A stretch of 64,000 nt of DNA, from assembly GCA_900095095.1 (NCBI GenBank), contig FMBT01000344.1, forward strand, positions 124,001 to 188,000. Reading direction: 5' to 3'. Positions 45,002 to 58,106 of the stretch are shown piece after piece. This DNA comes from Fragilariopsis cylindrus CCMP1102 (lineage: Eukaryota > Bacillariophyta > Bacillariophyceae > Bacillariales > Bacillariaceae). The notes under the pieces were generated by a model, which was not told the DNA's origin, made no database searches, and was given only the letters and a program-made list of their open reading frames with translations. Positions within the stretch are counted from its first letter, which is position 1. Each line of letters opens with the position of its first letter. A program made the position numbers and the translations under genes.

Positions 45002-46912
45002 ATGATGAACCAAACATACCGTTACCTCGCTCACTTTTTATTACTACTCATTTTAACAACCAAAGCAACCTCTTTCGTTACTACTACCTACAGCCTTCAG
45101 CCTTCTTACTCCATAACAGCCATATCGAACAAGCAAAAAGCCTACTTTAACCTCATGTCCGATACCTTAAGCCTCGATTCAAAACACTCGCCTATCGCCT
45201 CCTTATCTCAATCCACTCTATTATCACCAGCTTTCAACTTTCCGCTTCCTCCTAAACGAATATCTATTCCTAGTCCCATCAAATCACCCACCATGACAAC
45301 TACAAAGCAAATCACTGTCGGTGGAATCAAGATGAGTGTCGAAATCGGCACCGAACAAGCTCGCACTTCTTCGGGAGCCATTTACCTCAAAGCTGATAGA
45401 GCAAACTTAAGCGAGCGCGATAAGATTGATCTTCTCAAGCTTATCAGCTCCAAGCAACAGCAACTCTTTGCCAGTGTCACTATCTCTATCAACGACCCAC
45501 AGAAACTGGTCAACAACCATTCTACCTCCAAACTCCTTGAGGAATGTGACCGTAACCTTTCTAAGTTCGACCTACGTGGAGTCTTCACCATCGTCATGCC
45601 TACTCTTGAAGGCACTGATGCTGGAAACTTAAAAGAAGATGCCAAAGGAGCTGCAATCACCTTTGATCTCTTCACTGATCACCTCCGCTTAACCGCCCAG
45701 CAAGTTGCCGACTCCTCTCGATGGTACTCGGGTTTCCCACCTACTTCCTTGCGCCTACAGGAAGATCTAGAATGGTCACTCTCCTACTTTGAAAAGAACT
45801 GCGATCCTGCACTCTATTCTAGAGTTCATTCCAAGTTGATGAGCTATGATAAGCACAGCCAAGGAGGACCTCTCCTCCTGAAACTAATCCTTGACGAAAC
45901 TACAACCACTGCTGATTCGAACTTAAAAGCCCTTCTCACTATTGTCGAAACTTACAAGATCAAAACAAGCATTAAAGGCGAAAGAATCTCTGACGTAGTT
46001 GATCTTTTCCGATCAATCTCCTTGACCGTCTATGCCCTCAACAACGACAAGCTCCCTTCAGACTTTGTCAAGCACTACATTCACATCTTCACCTCCTCAA
46101 GTGTTACTATCTTTAACGACCTCTTTGAAGACCTCAAGAAGCAACTTATGGCATCTAGACTCCAAGCTTCAATTTCTAAGTTCAAACTCGCACCTGCTGG
46201 TTCAAACCTTCTCTCAAATGATATGAATACTGTCGAATTTGTCCTTGAATATGCAAACAGAGCCTATCTTGATCTCTTTCAAAGCGGTGAATGGGACGCT
46301 ATCATTAACGCCACTCCCGGTGCTTCATCTCATCATACTCCAGCCACTGGAGTACCTCCTCCTGCAACTACTCGACGCCCGTTAAAGTGCTTCAATTGTG
46401 ATGAGTTGGGTCATCATATCCGTGAATGTCCACTCCCTCGCAATGAAGCCAAGATCTCAGCAGCTCGAACAGCCCATCCTAACGGCAGCCGAGACAGACA
46501 ACCAACCTCATTTCAGCGCCCTGTCAACAGGAAATGGCGACCTCCTGAAGCCGGTGAAAACAACAAACGGATTATTGACAATCACCCTTATACCTACAAC
46601 CCAGCTACTCGTGGTTGGGATAAAGACAACACACCCCCAAGTGGAGTACCAACTGTCGCTCCACCAGTTCCACCAGTTCCTGCAACAAATTTGACGCCAT
46701 TAATCCTTCCACCAGCCTTCCCATCAACACCCACTCCTGCTACACCTACTCCAGATGATGCTGCAAAGGCCGGTTTCTTCGCTGGGCAAAACCCTTTCGG
46801 TCTATCTTATAGTGCGGCCGCTCAACCAGCAACTGACCCCCACCATCGTAAACTTCAACTTCAACAAGCCATGATCGCCCTCACCGCCGAGTGGAAGGCA
46901 CTACCACCCTGA
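45002..46912 (+). mobile_element. Ty1/copia gag region
   Basis: 636-codon gag part of the element. The body (about 45290-46300) is the copia-type gag polypeptide. A CCHC zinc knuckle (CFNCDELGHHIRECP) sits near 46390. A Pro-rich C-terminal tail follows. The first ~25 residues are strongly hydrophobic and look like a signal peptide or membrane anchor, unusual for a gag. Codon use and GC content are higher than in neighbouring host genes. Confidence 0.85.
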
Positions 46913-47279
46913 AATGTATGGTATAGTTTCCTGTGGAATGCTTGGGCCTCTATTTGGTCCACATTCTGCATTATCGATATGATTTTATTCACACTTTTTC
47001 AATATGCTATCTGTAAATGCTTCTCTTCTATTCGAAATTTCTTTTACAATTTTCTTTTCAATCCAATTGAGAAGCATCTTTCCGTCAACTTCTTCATTTA
47101 CAATATTTTTATGCCTATTGCTACCGTTCCTATCACCATCCTTAATGCTGGTTACTATACTTTGCCAAAACTATTCCGAACTCGTCGTAAACGACGTCGT
47201 TTCTCCACCAAATCCAACTCCAGACCTTCGATTGGCTGCAGTCAAGCACGCTATCAATCCTCTCTCCGTCGTTGACGAA

Positions 47280-50200
47280 ATGTCATCATATTTAACAGGG
47301 AGGATCATCAAGCACATCTACTTAAATATGACTCTCTTCGTCGTCAGAAGAAGAAACATAAAGCTACCTCCCTACCCTCATCACTTCCAGAGGGAGGAGC
47401 TTCTTTTGAATCTCCTTCACTGCTCTACTATCAGTCCTATCTCATCGAATGCTTTCACTACTGGAAGAGCCGTCGACAACCGTCCGTCTACTCCACAGAC
47501 GACGTCAACAGCTTTCTATCATCCTTTAATGTACTACAACATTATCATACCTTCACCAATCTCTCTACGTCCACGATGCCTAAACACTACAGTTTTCTAT
47601 CACCATCATCCTCTTTACATCACCGAATCCTCCTCGAAGCACGTGGTCTACAAACCACACTTGGACGTTACAATGAAACTCTTCCTTTAATATCACCTTC
47701 CATCTTTACCTCATCAGCAAAAGGTGAACTACCCATCGTGATCGACACAGGAGCGTCCTGTTCCATTACTCCACTACTTTCAGATTTTACCTCGTCCCCT
47801 ACAACAGCCGACACTAAATCACTTGGAAGCCTTACATCAGCAAGCACCACCGTCACAGGACAAGGACCGATCGAATGGAAGATTGAAGATATGAACGGAG
47901 TGTGTCGCCCACTACCTACGACTGCCTACTTGGTACCAGAAGCAACAGTGCGACTATTTTCACCTCAAATCTACATTAAAGAAAATCCTCATACTGCAAG
48001 CCTCTATTTAAATGCCACAGACATCACATTAACCATGGCATGTGGAACACTACTAAAATTCCCTATACAAGAAGGAAGTAACCTTCCTATTATGCTAACG
48101 CGTGACGCCTTATCCCAAAGTCGTCTGTCAGATTGCAAGCCTGTTCATGTCGCCTCTCGTCTATCATACATGAACGTAATGTCATTCATCTGCACATCAA
48201 CCTACGACATCTTTACTCGAGATGCAAACTTCTCTTTGTCAAATGAATGTGTCTTTCAATCTCCACTTGACGATGCAGTTTTCAAGAAGTCAAATCATAA
48301 TTTGTCTACTGCGCAACAAGAACTTTTACTTTGGCACTATCGACTAGGCCATATCAACCTTCCTCATGTTCAGTCTTTGTTACAGAAACCTCGACCAGTG
48401 ACCTCTCTCACAGAACCACTGTTTCGAATTATACAACCAAGTAACAATAAAAGCTCTCATTGCCCCTTACCTCTCTGTTCATCCTGTCAATACGCAAAAC
48501 AGAAACGGACCAAACCTCCTTCTCACACCACCTCAAAACCATCAATCGCAGGTGGACTTAGTGACAACATGACTGACCCTGGACAGCGCGTCTCAGTCGA
48601 TCTATACGTCTCAGCCACTAAAGGTCGACTCCTTCACACTTTTGGTAAAGAAAAGTTTGATGATCAGTATTCGGGAGGAGCTATTTTCGTTGATCACGCA
48701 TCTAAATTCATCTACAACAACCATCAGCTCTCTACCACTACTGCAGAATCAGTCATGTCAAAACATCTCTTTGAGACCTATTGTGACTCAGTTGGCGTGA
48801 AGATAAAGGAATATATGACAGACAACAATCCATTTCATGGAGACGACTGGAAAGTAGATTGTCAGAATCAAGGACAAACACGTTTCTTCTCCGGAGTAGG
48901 AGCTCACCATCAAAATTATGCAGAAAGAAACATTCAAACAATCTTCAATATGGCAAGAGCAATGATGATACACTTCGCTATGCACTGGCCTCAAGCAGCT
49001 GAGACTAATCTCTGGCCATTTGCAGTGGATCACGCCGTTTACCTCTGGAATAGAATTCCCAATAAATCAACCAAGCTCGCACCAATTGATATCTTTACTA
49101 CTCTTCTTCATTTTGGTAACAATGACCTTCAACGTCTCCACGTATTCGGTTGCCCAGTATATGTCCTAGATCCTTCCTTACAAGATGCAAAGAAACTACC
49201 TAAATGGTCTCGTCGCAGTCGAAGAGGCATCTACCTTGGCCTCAGCAAACTTCACTCATCTAATGTGCATCTCGTCCTTCACCCAGAAACAGGACATATA
49301 TCTCCTCAGCATCATCTAGTCTTTGACGACACCTTCTCTACTGTTTACTCAGATGGACAATTCAACGCGGATGTTTGGGATTCCTTAGTCACTTCAAATT
49401 TGGAAAAGCATTGTGATGTGGACATACCATCGAATCATATCCATAATGATTTTTTTCGACGCGCGACTCAAAATGAAAACCATATTTTTTTTTCCTTGTC
49501 GCGAGGAATTGCGCATTATTTTTTGAACTAAAAAAAAATAAGTCCCGCGTGGTCAAAAAAGTTAACACGCCTAAAACACTAGTAAAATGAAAACCACCGG
49601 TGGTTTTCATTTTTTTTAAAACCCGTATTTGAGTTTTAAAAATCACTATGGATATAGGAAACAATTCCACTACTTTCAACGATGGTCAAATCATCCCTCA
49701 ATCACAACTAAAACCTGAAACAACTGCTGCATCTTCGGCGCCGACTGCGGATAAGATAGAAGGCGATCTTCAACAGCTATTTGATAAGCTCAACGTCCCT
49801 GAGGATCTTCGCCCCTCCTCCCCAGCTCCAAACTCACCATTACCATCTCGTGACCTTTTCCGTCCTCCAACCTTGACATCTCCATTCTCCTTTCCAGAGG
49901 GAGATTCTCTCAAGCAAGAACCTCAATCACCTCCTGAAGAACCAAGCATTTCATCATCACCAGCTCCTTCGACCCTTCGTCGCTCTCATAGAACTCGACG
50001 TCCGATTGATCGCTTAAACTTCAACAATAGCAAAGAACCCGTCGATCCCTCCTATTTCGACATGTTTGATCAAACACCCAATCCAAGCGGACCTCGACAA
50101 GTGATGTTTAAAGGCACAGATAAACCTCATCGCCTAACCAGAGAATCACTGAACCAACAGTTCCTATCTGAACTCAATTGGGCGAAAAATGCTCTACACG

Positions 50201-51883
50201 TGCAAATCATCCTACTCTTCACTTGGTGCCTTCATGACAGAACACAAGAAATCTCTATCGTATGATAATCTAGTTGATTATTTAAATCCAGCTTTGTTCA
50301 TCACACTAGCTAATAAAGACGACAACCCTACATTCAAAGAAGCTATGTGCGGGCCTGACGCTGCCGGCTTCATTGAAGCAATGGAAACTGAAATAATCAC
50401 CTTGATTGAGTTAGGAGTCTTCGATATCCTTGAAAGAAAGCCCGGAATGAAAGTTATCTCCGGAGTCTGGGCTCTTAAGCGGAAACGCTACCCAGACGGA
50501 AGAGTACGAAAATTAAAAGGAAGATACTGTGCTCGTGGTTTCGAGCAAGTGGAAGGAGTTGACTACTTCGAAACATTCAGCCCTGTTGTTATGCTACTGA
50601 TCATGAGCATACTACTGAATCTCGACACAACTCAAATTGACTATACAGCTGCCTTCGTACATGCTCCTATCGATTGTCTAGTTTACGTTGATATGCCACC
50701 TGGTTTCAAGATAGAAGGACATGTCTGGAGACTAAACAAATCTCTCTATGGCCTAGCACAATCACCAAGAAACTACTTTCTATATACTAAGGAAAAGCTA
50801 CTAAAAATGGGTTTCTATCAATCCGATTCAGATCCTTGCCTCTTCATCTCAGATGATATTATTTGTCTTATCTACGTCGATGACGCACTACTCTTCCACA
50901 AAAACAAACTTGCAATGTCAGCTCTAGTAGACAAAATGAAGATAGAAGGCATGCTTTTCAGAGAAGAAGAAAGTGTTGCAGGATATTTAGGCGTTCACAT
51001 AGACAGAAAAGACGACGGCACAATCCATCTTACACAACAAGGTCTCGCCGAAAGAATCGTTGAATCATTACATCTTACTGACAAGACCATCACACCTGTT
51101 GACACCCCCTGCACCAAGTACCTTCCAATCGATTCGGATGGTGAACCTGCTCACGGCGAATTCAGTTACGCTTCCGTCGTTGGTCAACTAAATTACTTGC
51201 AGGGTCATTCTCGATCCGACACCACCCTAGCTACCTCTCAAGTAGCCCGTTTTGTTCATTCTCCTAAAAGATCTCATGAACTTGCTCTAATTAGAATTGG
51301 TAGATATCTCAAGGGTACTGCTGACAAGGGCCTCATACTTCGCCCTACTGATGCCGAATCATTAAAAGTTGATATCTATGTTGACGCTGCCTTCGCTTGC
51401 GGCTGGGGAACCGAACTCGGTTCTAATCCAGACTCAGTCAAATCACGAACTGGCTACATTATCGAAATAGCAAACTGTCCAGTACTCTGGGTATCAAAAT
51501 TACAATCTACAGTAGCAACTAGTACAATGGAATCAGAATATACAGCCCTCTCAATGGCTCTTCGTGCCGCCATTCCTCTCCTTGCAGTCATTGATTCTGC
51601 CACCAAAGGCCTCAAGTTCACAAAACACAAGCTTCTCACATTCAAGGCTACCGTGCATGAAGACAATCAGGGAGCTCTTATTCTTGCAAACTTAGAACCT
51701 GGTCGTCATACTCCTAGATCAAAATTCTACGCTCTGCGTTTGCACTGGTTTCGATCCTGGCTAATTCCAAAGAGTATCGAAATTCAGTTCATCTCAACTC
51801 ACTTTCAAAAGGCTGACTACCTAACGAAGCCACTTAATCCAGTACATTTCCAACGCAATAGGAAGCTTTCAATGGGCTGGTAA
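47280..51883 (+). mobile_element. Ty1/copia pol region
   Basis: Parts in order: aspartic protease (VIDTGASCSITP, about 47735-47775); integrase with the GAG-pre HHCC region (about 48300-48500) and catalytic core (about 48590-49110); a Ser/Pro-rich linker (about 49660-50100); reverse transcriptase (about 50420-51100) with the YVDDALLF box near 50875; and RNase H (about 51360-51830). The region starts downstream of gag after a gap of several hundred bases without a single clear frame. It is broken at about two or three places, one of them a nested insertion. Confidence 0.85.
49436..49656. mobile_element. Nested MITE-like insertion in the Ty1/copia element
   Basis: A ~220-bp AT-rich block between the integrase and linker parts. 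Its left end ATATCCATAATGAT and right end ATCACTATGGATAT are inverted copies with one mismatch. Inside, ACTCAAA and AAAATGAAAACCA words recur in inverted order. A perfect 30-bp palindrome is centred between 49598 and 49599 (49584-49613). Composition differs sharply from the surrounding pol. No target duplication is clear. Confidence 0.5.
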
Positions 51884-51890
51884 GATCATT

Positions 51891-51902
51891 GAAACAGAGG
51901 GA
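51891..51902 (+). promoter_or_regulatory. Polypurine tract
   Basis: GAAACAGAGGGA directly precedes the 3' LTR, the expected position and composition for the plus-strand primer. Confidence 0.7.
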
Positions 51903-52131
51903 GTATCAGAGTAATCGAGTTAATCAACTCTTAAGATGACTTTAGATTTTGATGACACGTATGAATTAGCGAGACTGTATCGCTAATTCACCAACTAATA
52001 ACTAGTAACTGATAAGTCGGACTTATTCCGACGTATCACTGTAATCATAATTTCAAATAACTAAATTCTAAAACAGAAAACTATTGCTTCTACTTACTTA
52101 GTTTCTTTACTTAACTACGAAGCAAATCGTT
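51903..52131 (+). repeat. 3' LTR
   Basis: 229 bp, identical by eye to the 5' LTR. It is followed by GGGCT at 52132-52136, matching the bases just left of the 5' LTR. Confidence 0.88.
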
Positions 52132-52136
52132 GGGCT

Positions 52137-52797
52137 GCAATTATTTAAATATTTTGTACAAACTTTTATCCACGTTTGAACGGAAGTAGTAAAGTAGCAA
52201 TCGCTACAAATTGTTTTATGAACTTGATTTCACTCGTGCGAATGAACTTTATATAAGCCTTTGGCGTTCAAAAAGTTATATTTAAATGATAAACATGCGG
52301 CATTTCATTTTAATTAGAGATCAGAAAAACAAGCCAATACACACAACGCCAAATGACAAGAAAAACATGAAGAGACACGAAAATACATTCAACGATTTAT
52401 GTGTACTAAAACCGCGGTTGATGCAACATACATCCTTCGTTTTTGCGGGGGATCAAGGAGCGAACGTGGTAATTAGCAGGGTCAAAAAATTTATTACCCT
52501 GGTTATTAGTAGAAGTAAAGTTGTCGGTAATACCTAATCGCTACAATTGCTGTAGAACCTTGAGCAAGAGTGTGCCACAACAGATGTCACAACTTTGCTT
52601 ACAAGAAGGGTAGTACCGGTAGTAGATCATAAAGCTTCCGAAGCAGAGATCATGAAGCCTAGTCTATTAACAGAGTCCGATGAGAGTTCTACCTTGAATG
52701 TTCAGCATCACGAAGGCCAACACAACAGCAACAGCAACAGCGACAGCAACAACAACCACGACAAGTACAAAATCTAAATCCTCGTGTTGGTGGTACA
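52137..52797. other. Right flank of the retroelement and kinase upstream region
   Basis: Contains two small open frames (52286-52537 and 52595-52777) without support. From 52684 the frame of the kinase is open and encodes a Gln-rich stretch up to its first ATG at 52798, with an in-frame stop at 52681. An upstream exon therefore cannot be excluded. Confidence 0.5.
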
Positions 52798-54605
52798 ATG
52801 GCGGGTGGCGGTGGTATGAATTCTTCCAATAATCTTATCCATACTATCGATCAAAAAAGTAACAAGAAACAAGCATGGTTCCATCAGCCAAATAATCGTA
52901 GTTCTAACAGTGCTATATATCCAGGTAATGAAGCATTTATTGAGGCACAGGTTTTGCGATTGACAGATGAATGTAGATTATTCAAAGAACAAGAACAAGA
53001 CAACAATAACAGCAATAGCAAAACAACAACAGATAATCCAACAGTAGACAAAAACAATAACAGCAGTACTAGCAGTTTGGCTTTATTCCATCGCCATGAA
53101 ATCCAAACCTCATGGAATATGTTGGGGAATGGTGCGTTTTCAGAAGTGTACACTATTCAGAAGTTCTATCTACTAGACGAAGGATTTGTTGATGTAGAAC
53201 AGCGAGAAGCCCGGGAAAAGCTTCGAAATAATACTACCTCAACGGTAGGGGGGATTATTGGACAACAATGTTTACAGTTAGAAGGTACCCGAAAAAGCAG
53301 CAGAATCAGAATCAGATACAGCGGACGAACAACAGAAACCAAAAACAACAAAAATGCCAACAATACGTTGTTAAACATTTAAGACGAGATTTGTTAACAG
53401 ATCGTAAAAAGTTCATCCATGCAGCAGGTGATTTAGTCATGGAGGCGATGTATTTATCCAAATTGAATCATCCAAATATAATTAAACTTCGGGGTTGTGC
53501 TGTGGGGGGCTCTTCTGCATACTCAGATGGCAAACACGATGGATTTTTCATTGTTCTGGATCGATTAGATTCAACATTATCACAAAAAATACAAGAATGG
53601 AAACAATATGGACATCAGCAACAACATCAGCAGCAACTTATATATTCGAATCGTCTCATTGACTTTCGAGATAAATTAGATATCGCATATCAAATTGCAT
53701 CAGCATTAGAATATCTCCATGGGAAAGATATTGTATACCGCGACTTGAAGCCGGACAATATTGGACTTGTTATACAGGGTTCTAAAACCACCGTACAATT
53801 GTTTGATTTTGGTTTGTGTCGTGAAATCCCCGAAGCAAACCCATCCGAAGATAAAGTATTTCACATGTCTGGAGTCGGTACGCGTCGGTACATGTCACCA
53901 GAGGTATACCTAGGACAATATTACAATGTCAAAGCCGATGTTTATTCATGGTCGATGGTTTTTCATTCTATGATAACTTTGCAACGACCATTTGAAATGT
54001 ACGATTCGAAATTGCACAAATTATTAGTCTGTCAAGAGGGGATCCGACCGACGATATATAAAGAATGGCCCCAACCAATTCAACTACTTCTGAGACAAGG
54101 ATGGGCTGCACAGTCCAGTGATCGTCCAAGTACGAAAGAGATTTGTTCTACCATTGAAAATCTGTTCGTAGATATTGGATATCAATATCAATATCACAAC
54201 ACCAACGTCACTCCTGGTACTGATACTACTAATACCACTACTAGTCCTACTTCTCGCATCACTACTTCTAGTAGTATTGATGATGACGAAATTCGGGATT
54301 TTCCATCATCATCATCCAGAGAGTCATTCCCAACCCGTGCTACTGTTGAAAAGTCTATCACCGATTTTGTTGAATCATGGACTCAACACCTATGCTCAGG
54401 TAGTAGTAATGAGAATAATGATGGAAAGAAAAAGCGCTCTAGTAAGAAAAGTTTGTTACGGACTCTCGAGGCCCATTTGATGGCTGATACAGCGGGAGGA
54501 CAGTTAGTTATGTTAAAAGATCACCATCATCCTTATTATCATGATAGGTTAGGTGGTGGAACGGACTATCCTCATGTACAGCACTTGCGATCAAGTTTTC
54601 TATAA
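52798..54605 (+). CDS. Protein kinase, Ser/Thr type
   Basis: Eukaryotic protein kinase of about 600 residues with low-complexity insertions. Kinase parts: Gly loop LGNGAFSEVYTI (near 53128), beta-3 lysine in YVVKHLRRD (near 53365), LNHPNIIKLRG, catalytic loop VYRDLKPDNIGL (near 53740), LFDFGLCRE, activation-segment end GTRRYMSPEVYLG, and KADVYSWSMVFHSM. The APE-type motif is SPE. The arrangement resembles the TKL or plant/oomycete-like kinases. N- and C-terminal extensions are Asn, Gln, Thr and Ser-rich. Between the Gly loop and the lysine the frame changes by one base, most simply in the A5 run near 53290, as if a base were lost. Both sides are conserved, so error or a polymorphic run is likely. 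The start at 52798 is the first ATG in frame. Confidence 0.78.
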
Positions 54606-55127
54606 GCGAATAACATAATGATAAAATGAAAAATTGTCAAAACAAGCTGATTGAATGATCGAAAATAACAAAAGCCGCCGCCAGTAGACAATACAAAGAG
54701 CCGTTCTGCAAGTATGGCTGTAGAATATATATGTATATCGAAACTAACTATAGCTGATTATAAAAGGTATGGAAATGATATGTCTCTTATGTAAAATAAA
54801 TAATTAAATACATATATCAAATATAGTCTCATGAATTTATTTATTTTCAAAAATTCGTATTATCGGTTGTAGTAAAAAAAACGAAATTTAGTTAGCTGTT
54901 TCTATCTTTAATTGATAGGTTTGAAACCGTAATCTAAAAAAAAATATAAAAAAATAATAGCAAACAGGAAAATGAAGAAAAGAAGTAAAAAGAAGGACTG
55001 TGAGATAGAAAACGAAGTCAGGATATAATACTGGTATAGCATTACCTGCTACACGATACACGCCAGAGAGGGGAAGAAGATGAAATTTCCCCCTCGTTAA
55101 GCGCTCCATCAATAGTACACACTATTA
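54606..55127. other. Convergent intergenic spacer
   Basis: AT-rich spacer between the kinase (+) and the sugar transporter (-) stops. Nothing is recognised in it. Confidence 0.55.
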
Positions 55128-57472
55128 TTACAACTCACCGAAAGTTCCTTCTTTCATTTGTGACTTTTCCTCTTCCATGAGCTGTTCCATGGCCTTTTTC
55201 CATTCTTCATTAATTGCACCTGCTTCTTCTTCATTAACCTCATACACCATCTATATAAATACATACATACATACATATGTGTGTTATCGCAGAAATCATT
55301 GTAGGTTAAAAAGAAACATTCAAAAAATGATTGAGGGATGGGATGAGTTCACAACAAACACGGCACGACGAAACCACACGATGGCGATGAGATCTCAACA
55401 GAAACTTACGCTTTGTGAATTTGTTCTGATCATTTCGGCGACTAAGTCTTCCGGTGTCTTTCCTTGTGTTTCGGGTAGATAAAAAAGAGTATAGACGAAC
55501 GTACAGGCCAAGACGGAGGCAAACGGAACGAAAGAGTATGGTCCCAAGTATTTGTTCATGTAAGGAAAAACCGAACCAACAATAACGTTGCAAACCCAAT
55601 TCAATTGACTACACATACTCATTGCCATTGCCACATATTTACCTGCAACCATTGTATTCATTACGTTTTGTTTATTGGAAACGCTTTGTTAATAAAAGCG
55701 GAATTTAAAAGGTACCAAATATACGAGAAATGAGCGCGTTTAATAATCAAAACTTACCATCAAACATTTCAGCAACGATTAACCATGGGATTGGCCCTAA
55801 GCCAATCTCAAAGAAGAACACAAAAGCATTAACTGCCAAAACGGCAAACATATTGTTCACTAGGCCCAAAAGAGCCACAACTACTACAATACAGGACAAA
55901 AACATCCCAGCTGAAGAGCACAAGATCAACGTTTTGCGACCCGTTTTGTCCATGACTAGAAGAGCCACGTATGTAGCAATAACGCTTTTTTATTTTTGTT
56001 ATAAGAAAGGAAGAAATAAAGATGAAAAAAAAGCATTCAGCATCAATTTTGTAAGCAAGCAAGTTTGACTACATGTGCACAATTACTAGAAATGTAGCAA
56101 CTTACTTCACTCCACCAACAATGGTCGTTCCGACCAATGGATCGTCAATAATTCCATCGAAGAAAGAATTAGAATAATAGAAGACAGCGTTTATGCCTGA
56201 TAGCTGCTGAGCCATCTGTAGAATTAAACACGACATTAATAAGTTACGGCGTTTGGGATGCGACCATAGCTCTTTCAGCGTATTCTTCTCGCCTCCTTCA
56301 TCTTGGTGTTGGGCAGATTCACCAAAGATGAAATTGCCAACCTCTCGTTCTACTTCTTGTTCACTTCGTAGACCTCGAAGGCGCTTAATGATGTATCGAG
56401 CCCGCAGGGAATTCGGATCTTTATTCAGTAGCCATCTTGGACTTTCTAATAAGAAAGCAGAGATAAGAAGCTGACCCGCAGCAATTACTGCAGTTACAGA
56501 AAACATGGCTCTCCAACTGTTTTTTAATGGGAATGCGATAAGATTTGAAAAAAAGATACCACAAACCATAGCGAATTGTGTCATGGTGCCCAAGGTACCA
56601 CGGAGGCTCGGGGGAGCCATTTCCCCCAAATAGATTGGCACCAGTACAGTAGAAGAGCCACAGGCAAATCCAATGATTAAACGAGCAAAGATGATTGTCA
56701 ACATGTCCTGTGCAAGGGTTTGAATGATCCCGCCTACTAGGAAAGTCCAGATTAAAATTAGCATGGCACCTCTTCGACCTCTATTCTCTGCAAGCTTTCC
56801 TCCCAGTGCTGATCCGAACGGTCCACCAATGGGTAGTGCTGTCACAGCCATAGTCCACATTAATGTACTGTGTCCAGGAAACACAACTTTTTCAGGTGCG
56901 TTCATTACTCCAGCATTGTATCCTGCTAAAAACATTGACGTTGAAGCTACGATGACGGCAAAAATTAGTGGTGCCGTAACCACTTTAGCGTCTTCCATTT
57001 CATCTAAAATAAGCATACTAGAGCTCGCATGTCGGACCTCCTTGTCCAATGCTGATAGGCCAGTAGTCGATGCTACATCCAAGTCAGCAGCATATGAGGC
57101 AAAAGCGTTGGCACATTCTCGTTCCTTTCTTTGTAAACCAAACATAGCATGGAAGGGAACCTGCATATACATTTGTTGTCTACCCATTTCGGAGGGTGTT
57201 AATGTAGCTGCACTGCCATCAACAATAGCAGCACTATACGATCTTGGTAACGCCTCTGATAATTCTTCATTTACAATATTCATTCGGAAATTTCCCATAC
57301 TTGATGAACCACCAAGTTTTCCCTCCACATTTGATCGTACACTACGAGTGTATTCAGAATCGTTTCCCATCAATTTAACTATTTTAGAACGTCTACGAGT
57401 AATTGGGATCGAACGCTTTGTGTTTTTTTTTTCCCAAAACGAACAGTCGTTGCGCAGGCAAGAATTCAACAT
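55128..57472 (-). CDS. Sugar porter, major facilitator superfamily
   Basis: Twelve-span hexose-type transporter of about 650 residues. Four exons join in frame: 57472-56106, 55984-55758, 55642-55410 and 55250-55128, with GT-AG introns of 115-159 bp. A cytosolic N-terminus of about 130 residues precedes helix 1. Family motifs: NRGRRGAMLI after helix 2, LIIGFACGSS, GEMAPPSLRGTLG, LLESPRWLL after helix 6, QQLSGINAVFYYS in helix 7, DKTGRKTL, EIGLGPIPWLIVAEMF in helix 10, and LPETQGKT at the end. The last exon encodes a short acidic and charged tail (MVYEVNEEEAG...GTFGEL). Substrate specificity cannot be read from the sequence, though QQLSGIN is usual for hexose carriers. The N-terminal Met at 57472 is the first in frame, but the long leader makes later Met codons possible. 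Confidence 0.88.
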
Positions 57473-58106
57473 GTGACAGTACCATTTTTGTTAGAAAGAC
57501 GACGGTAACAACGGTAACGTAAACGATAAATAGCGACGGCAACAGCGACGACAAGCAACCAACTTACACCTACACCACCTTGCTGATTGGGATCATTCTT
57601 ATCCAGCAGCATGGACTTCTCATCAGTCCCCATATTGAACTATTTTTCCGATTCCAGAGAATATTTTACAGTTTTCGCTCTTCAGACTTCAGAGATTGCT
57701 TGATGAGTGATTTCCTCAATGCTAAAAAAAATCCTTCAGAAGTAAGAGTGTATGAATTATTTGCTCCAGTGATGCTTTCTTCCGTCATGCATGTTTTGAA
57801 CTCCAGATTTTTGATGGTTTTTTCGCCCCTTGTTCCAGAATGATACCTGTAGCACAAAATTGTACGGATCTTTGCAATTTCAAAAATCAGAAAGTTTGAT
57901 TGATTGATTCATTCACAGGGCCGTCCCCCAAAAATCTTTCAGAGAAAGCAATCGTTCCACGACTCATAAATTAGAGAGTCGTACGTCATACCAGAAATGA
58001 ATCATCAAAAAGTAATCATCAGATCTTTTTACAAGCTGACAAAATTCATAAAATTCACAAACAACATCGACACAAACAATATAAAAGAAGGATCAGTCAA
58101 TACACG
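57473..58106. other. Divergent intergenic region
   Basis: Presumably holds promoters of the sugar transporter (-) and the PDZ protein (+). An 87-codon frame at 57580-57843 has no features. A short AT-rich leader with ACAA words precedes the PDZ start. Confidence 0.5.

Larger units (their letters stand above)
44601..52131 (+). mobile_element. Ty1/copia LTR retrotransposon
   Basis: A 7531-bp element with two 229-bp LTRs that are identical by eye, flanked by a 5-bp direct duplication (GGGCT). Order of parts: 5' LTR, primer-binding site, gag with a CCHC knuckle, protease, integrase, reverse transcriptase, RNase H, polypurine tract, 3' LTR. Integrase before reverse transcriptase places it in Ty1/copia (Pseudoviridae-like; CoDi-type in diatoms is likely). 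Identical LTRs indicate a very recent insertion. The gag part looks whole. The pol part is interrupted about two or three times, including a nested ~220-bp insertion, so this copy appears broken although young. Confidence 0.93.

Noticed and set aside
57580-57843. 87-codon frame in the divergent promoter region
   Set aside because: No domain, and it occupies the expected promoter space of two genes.
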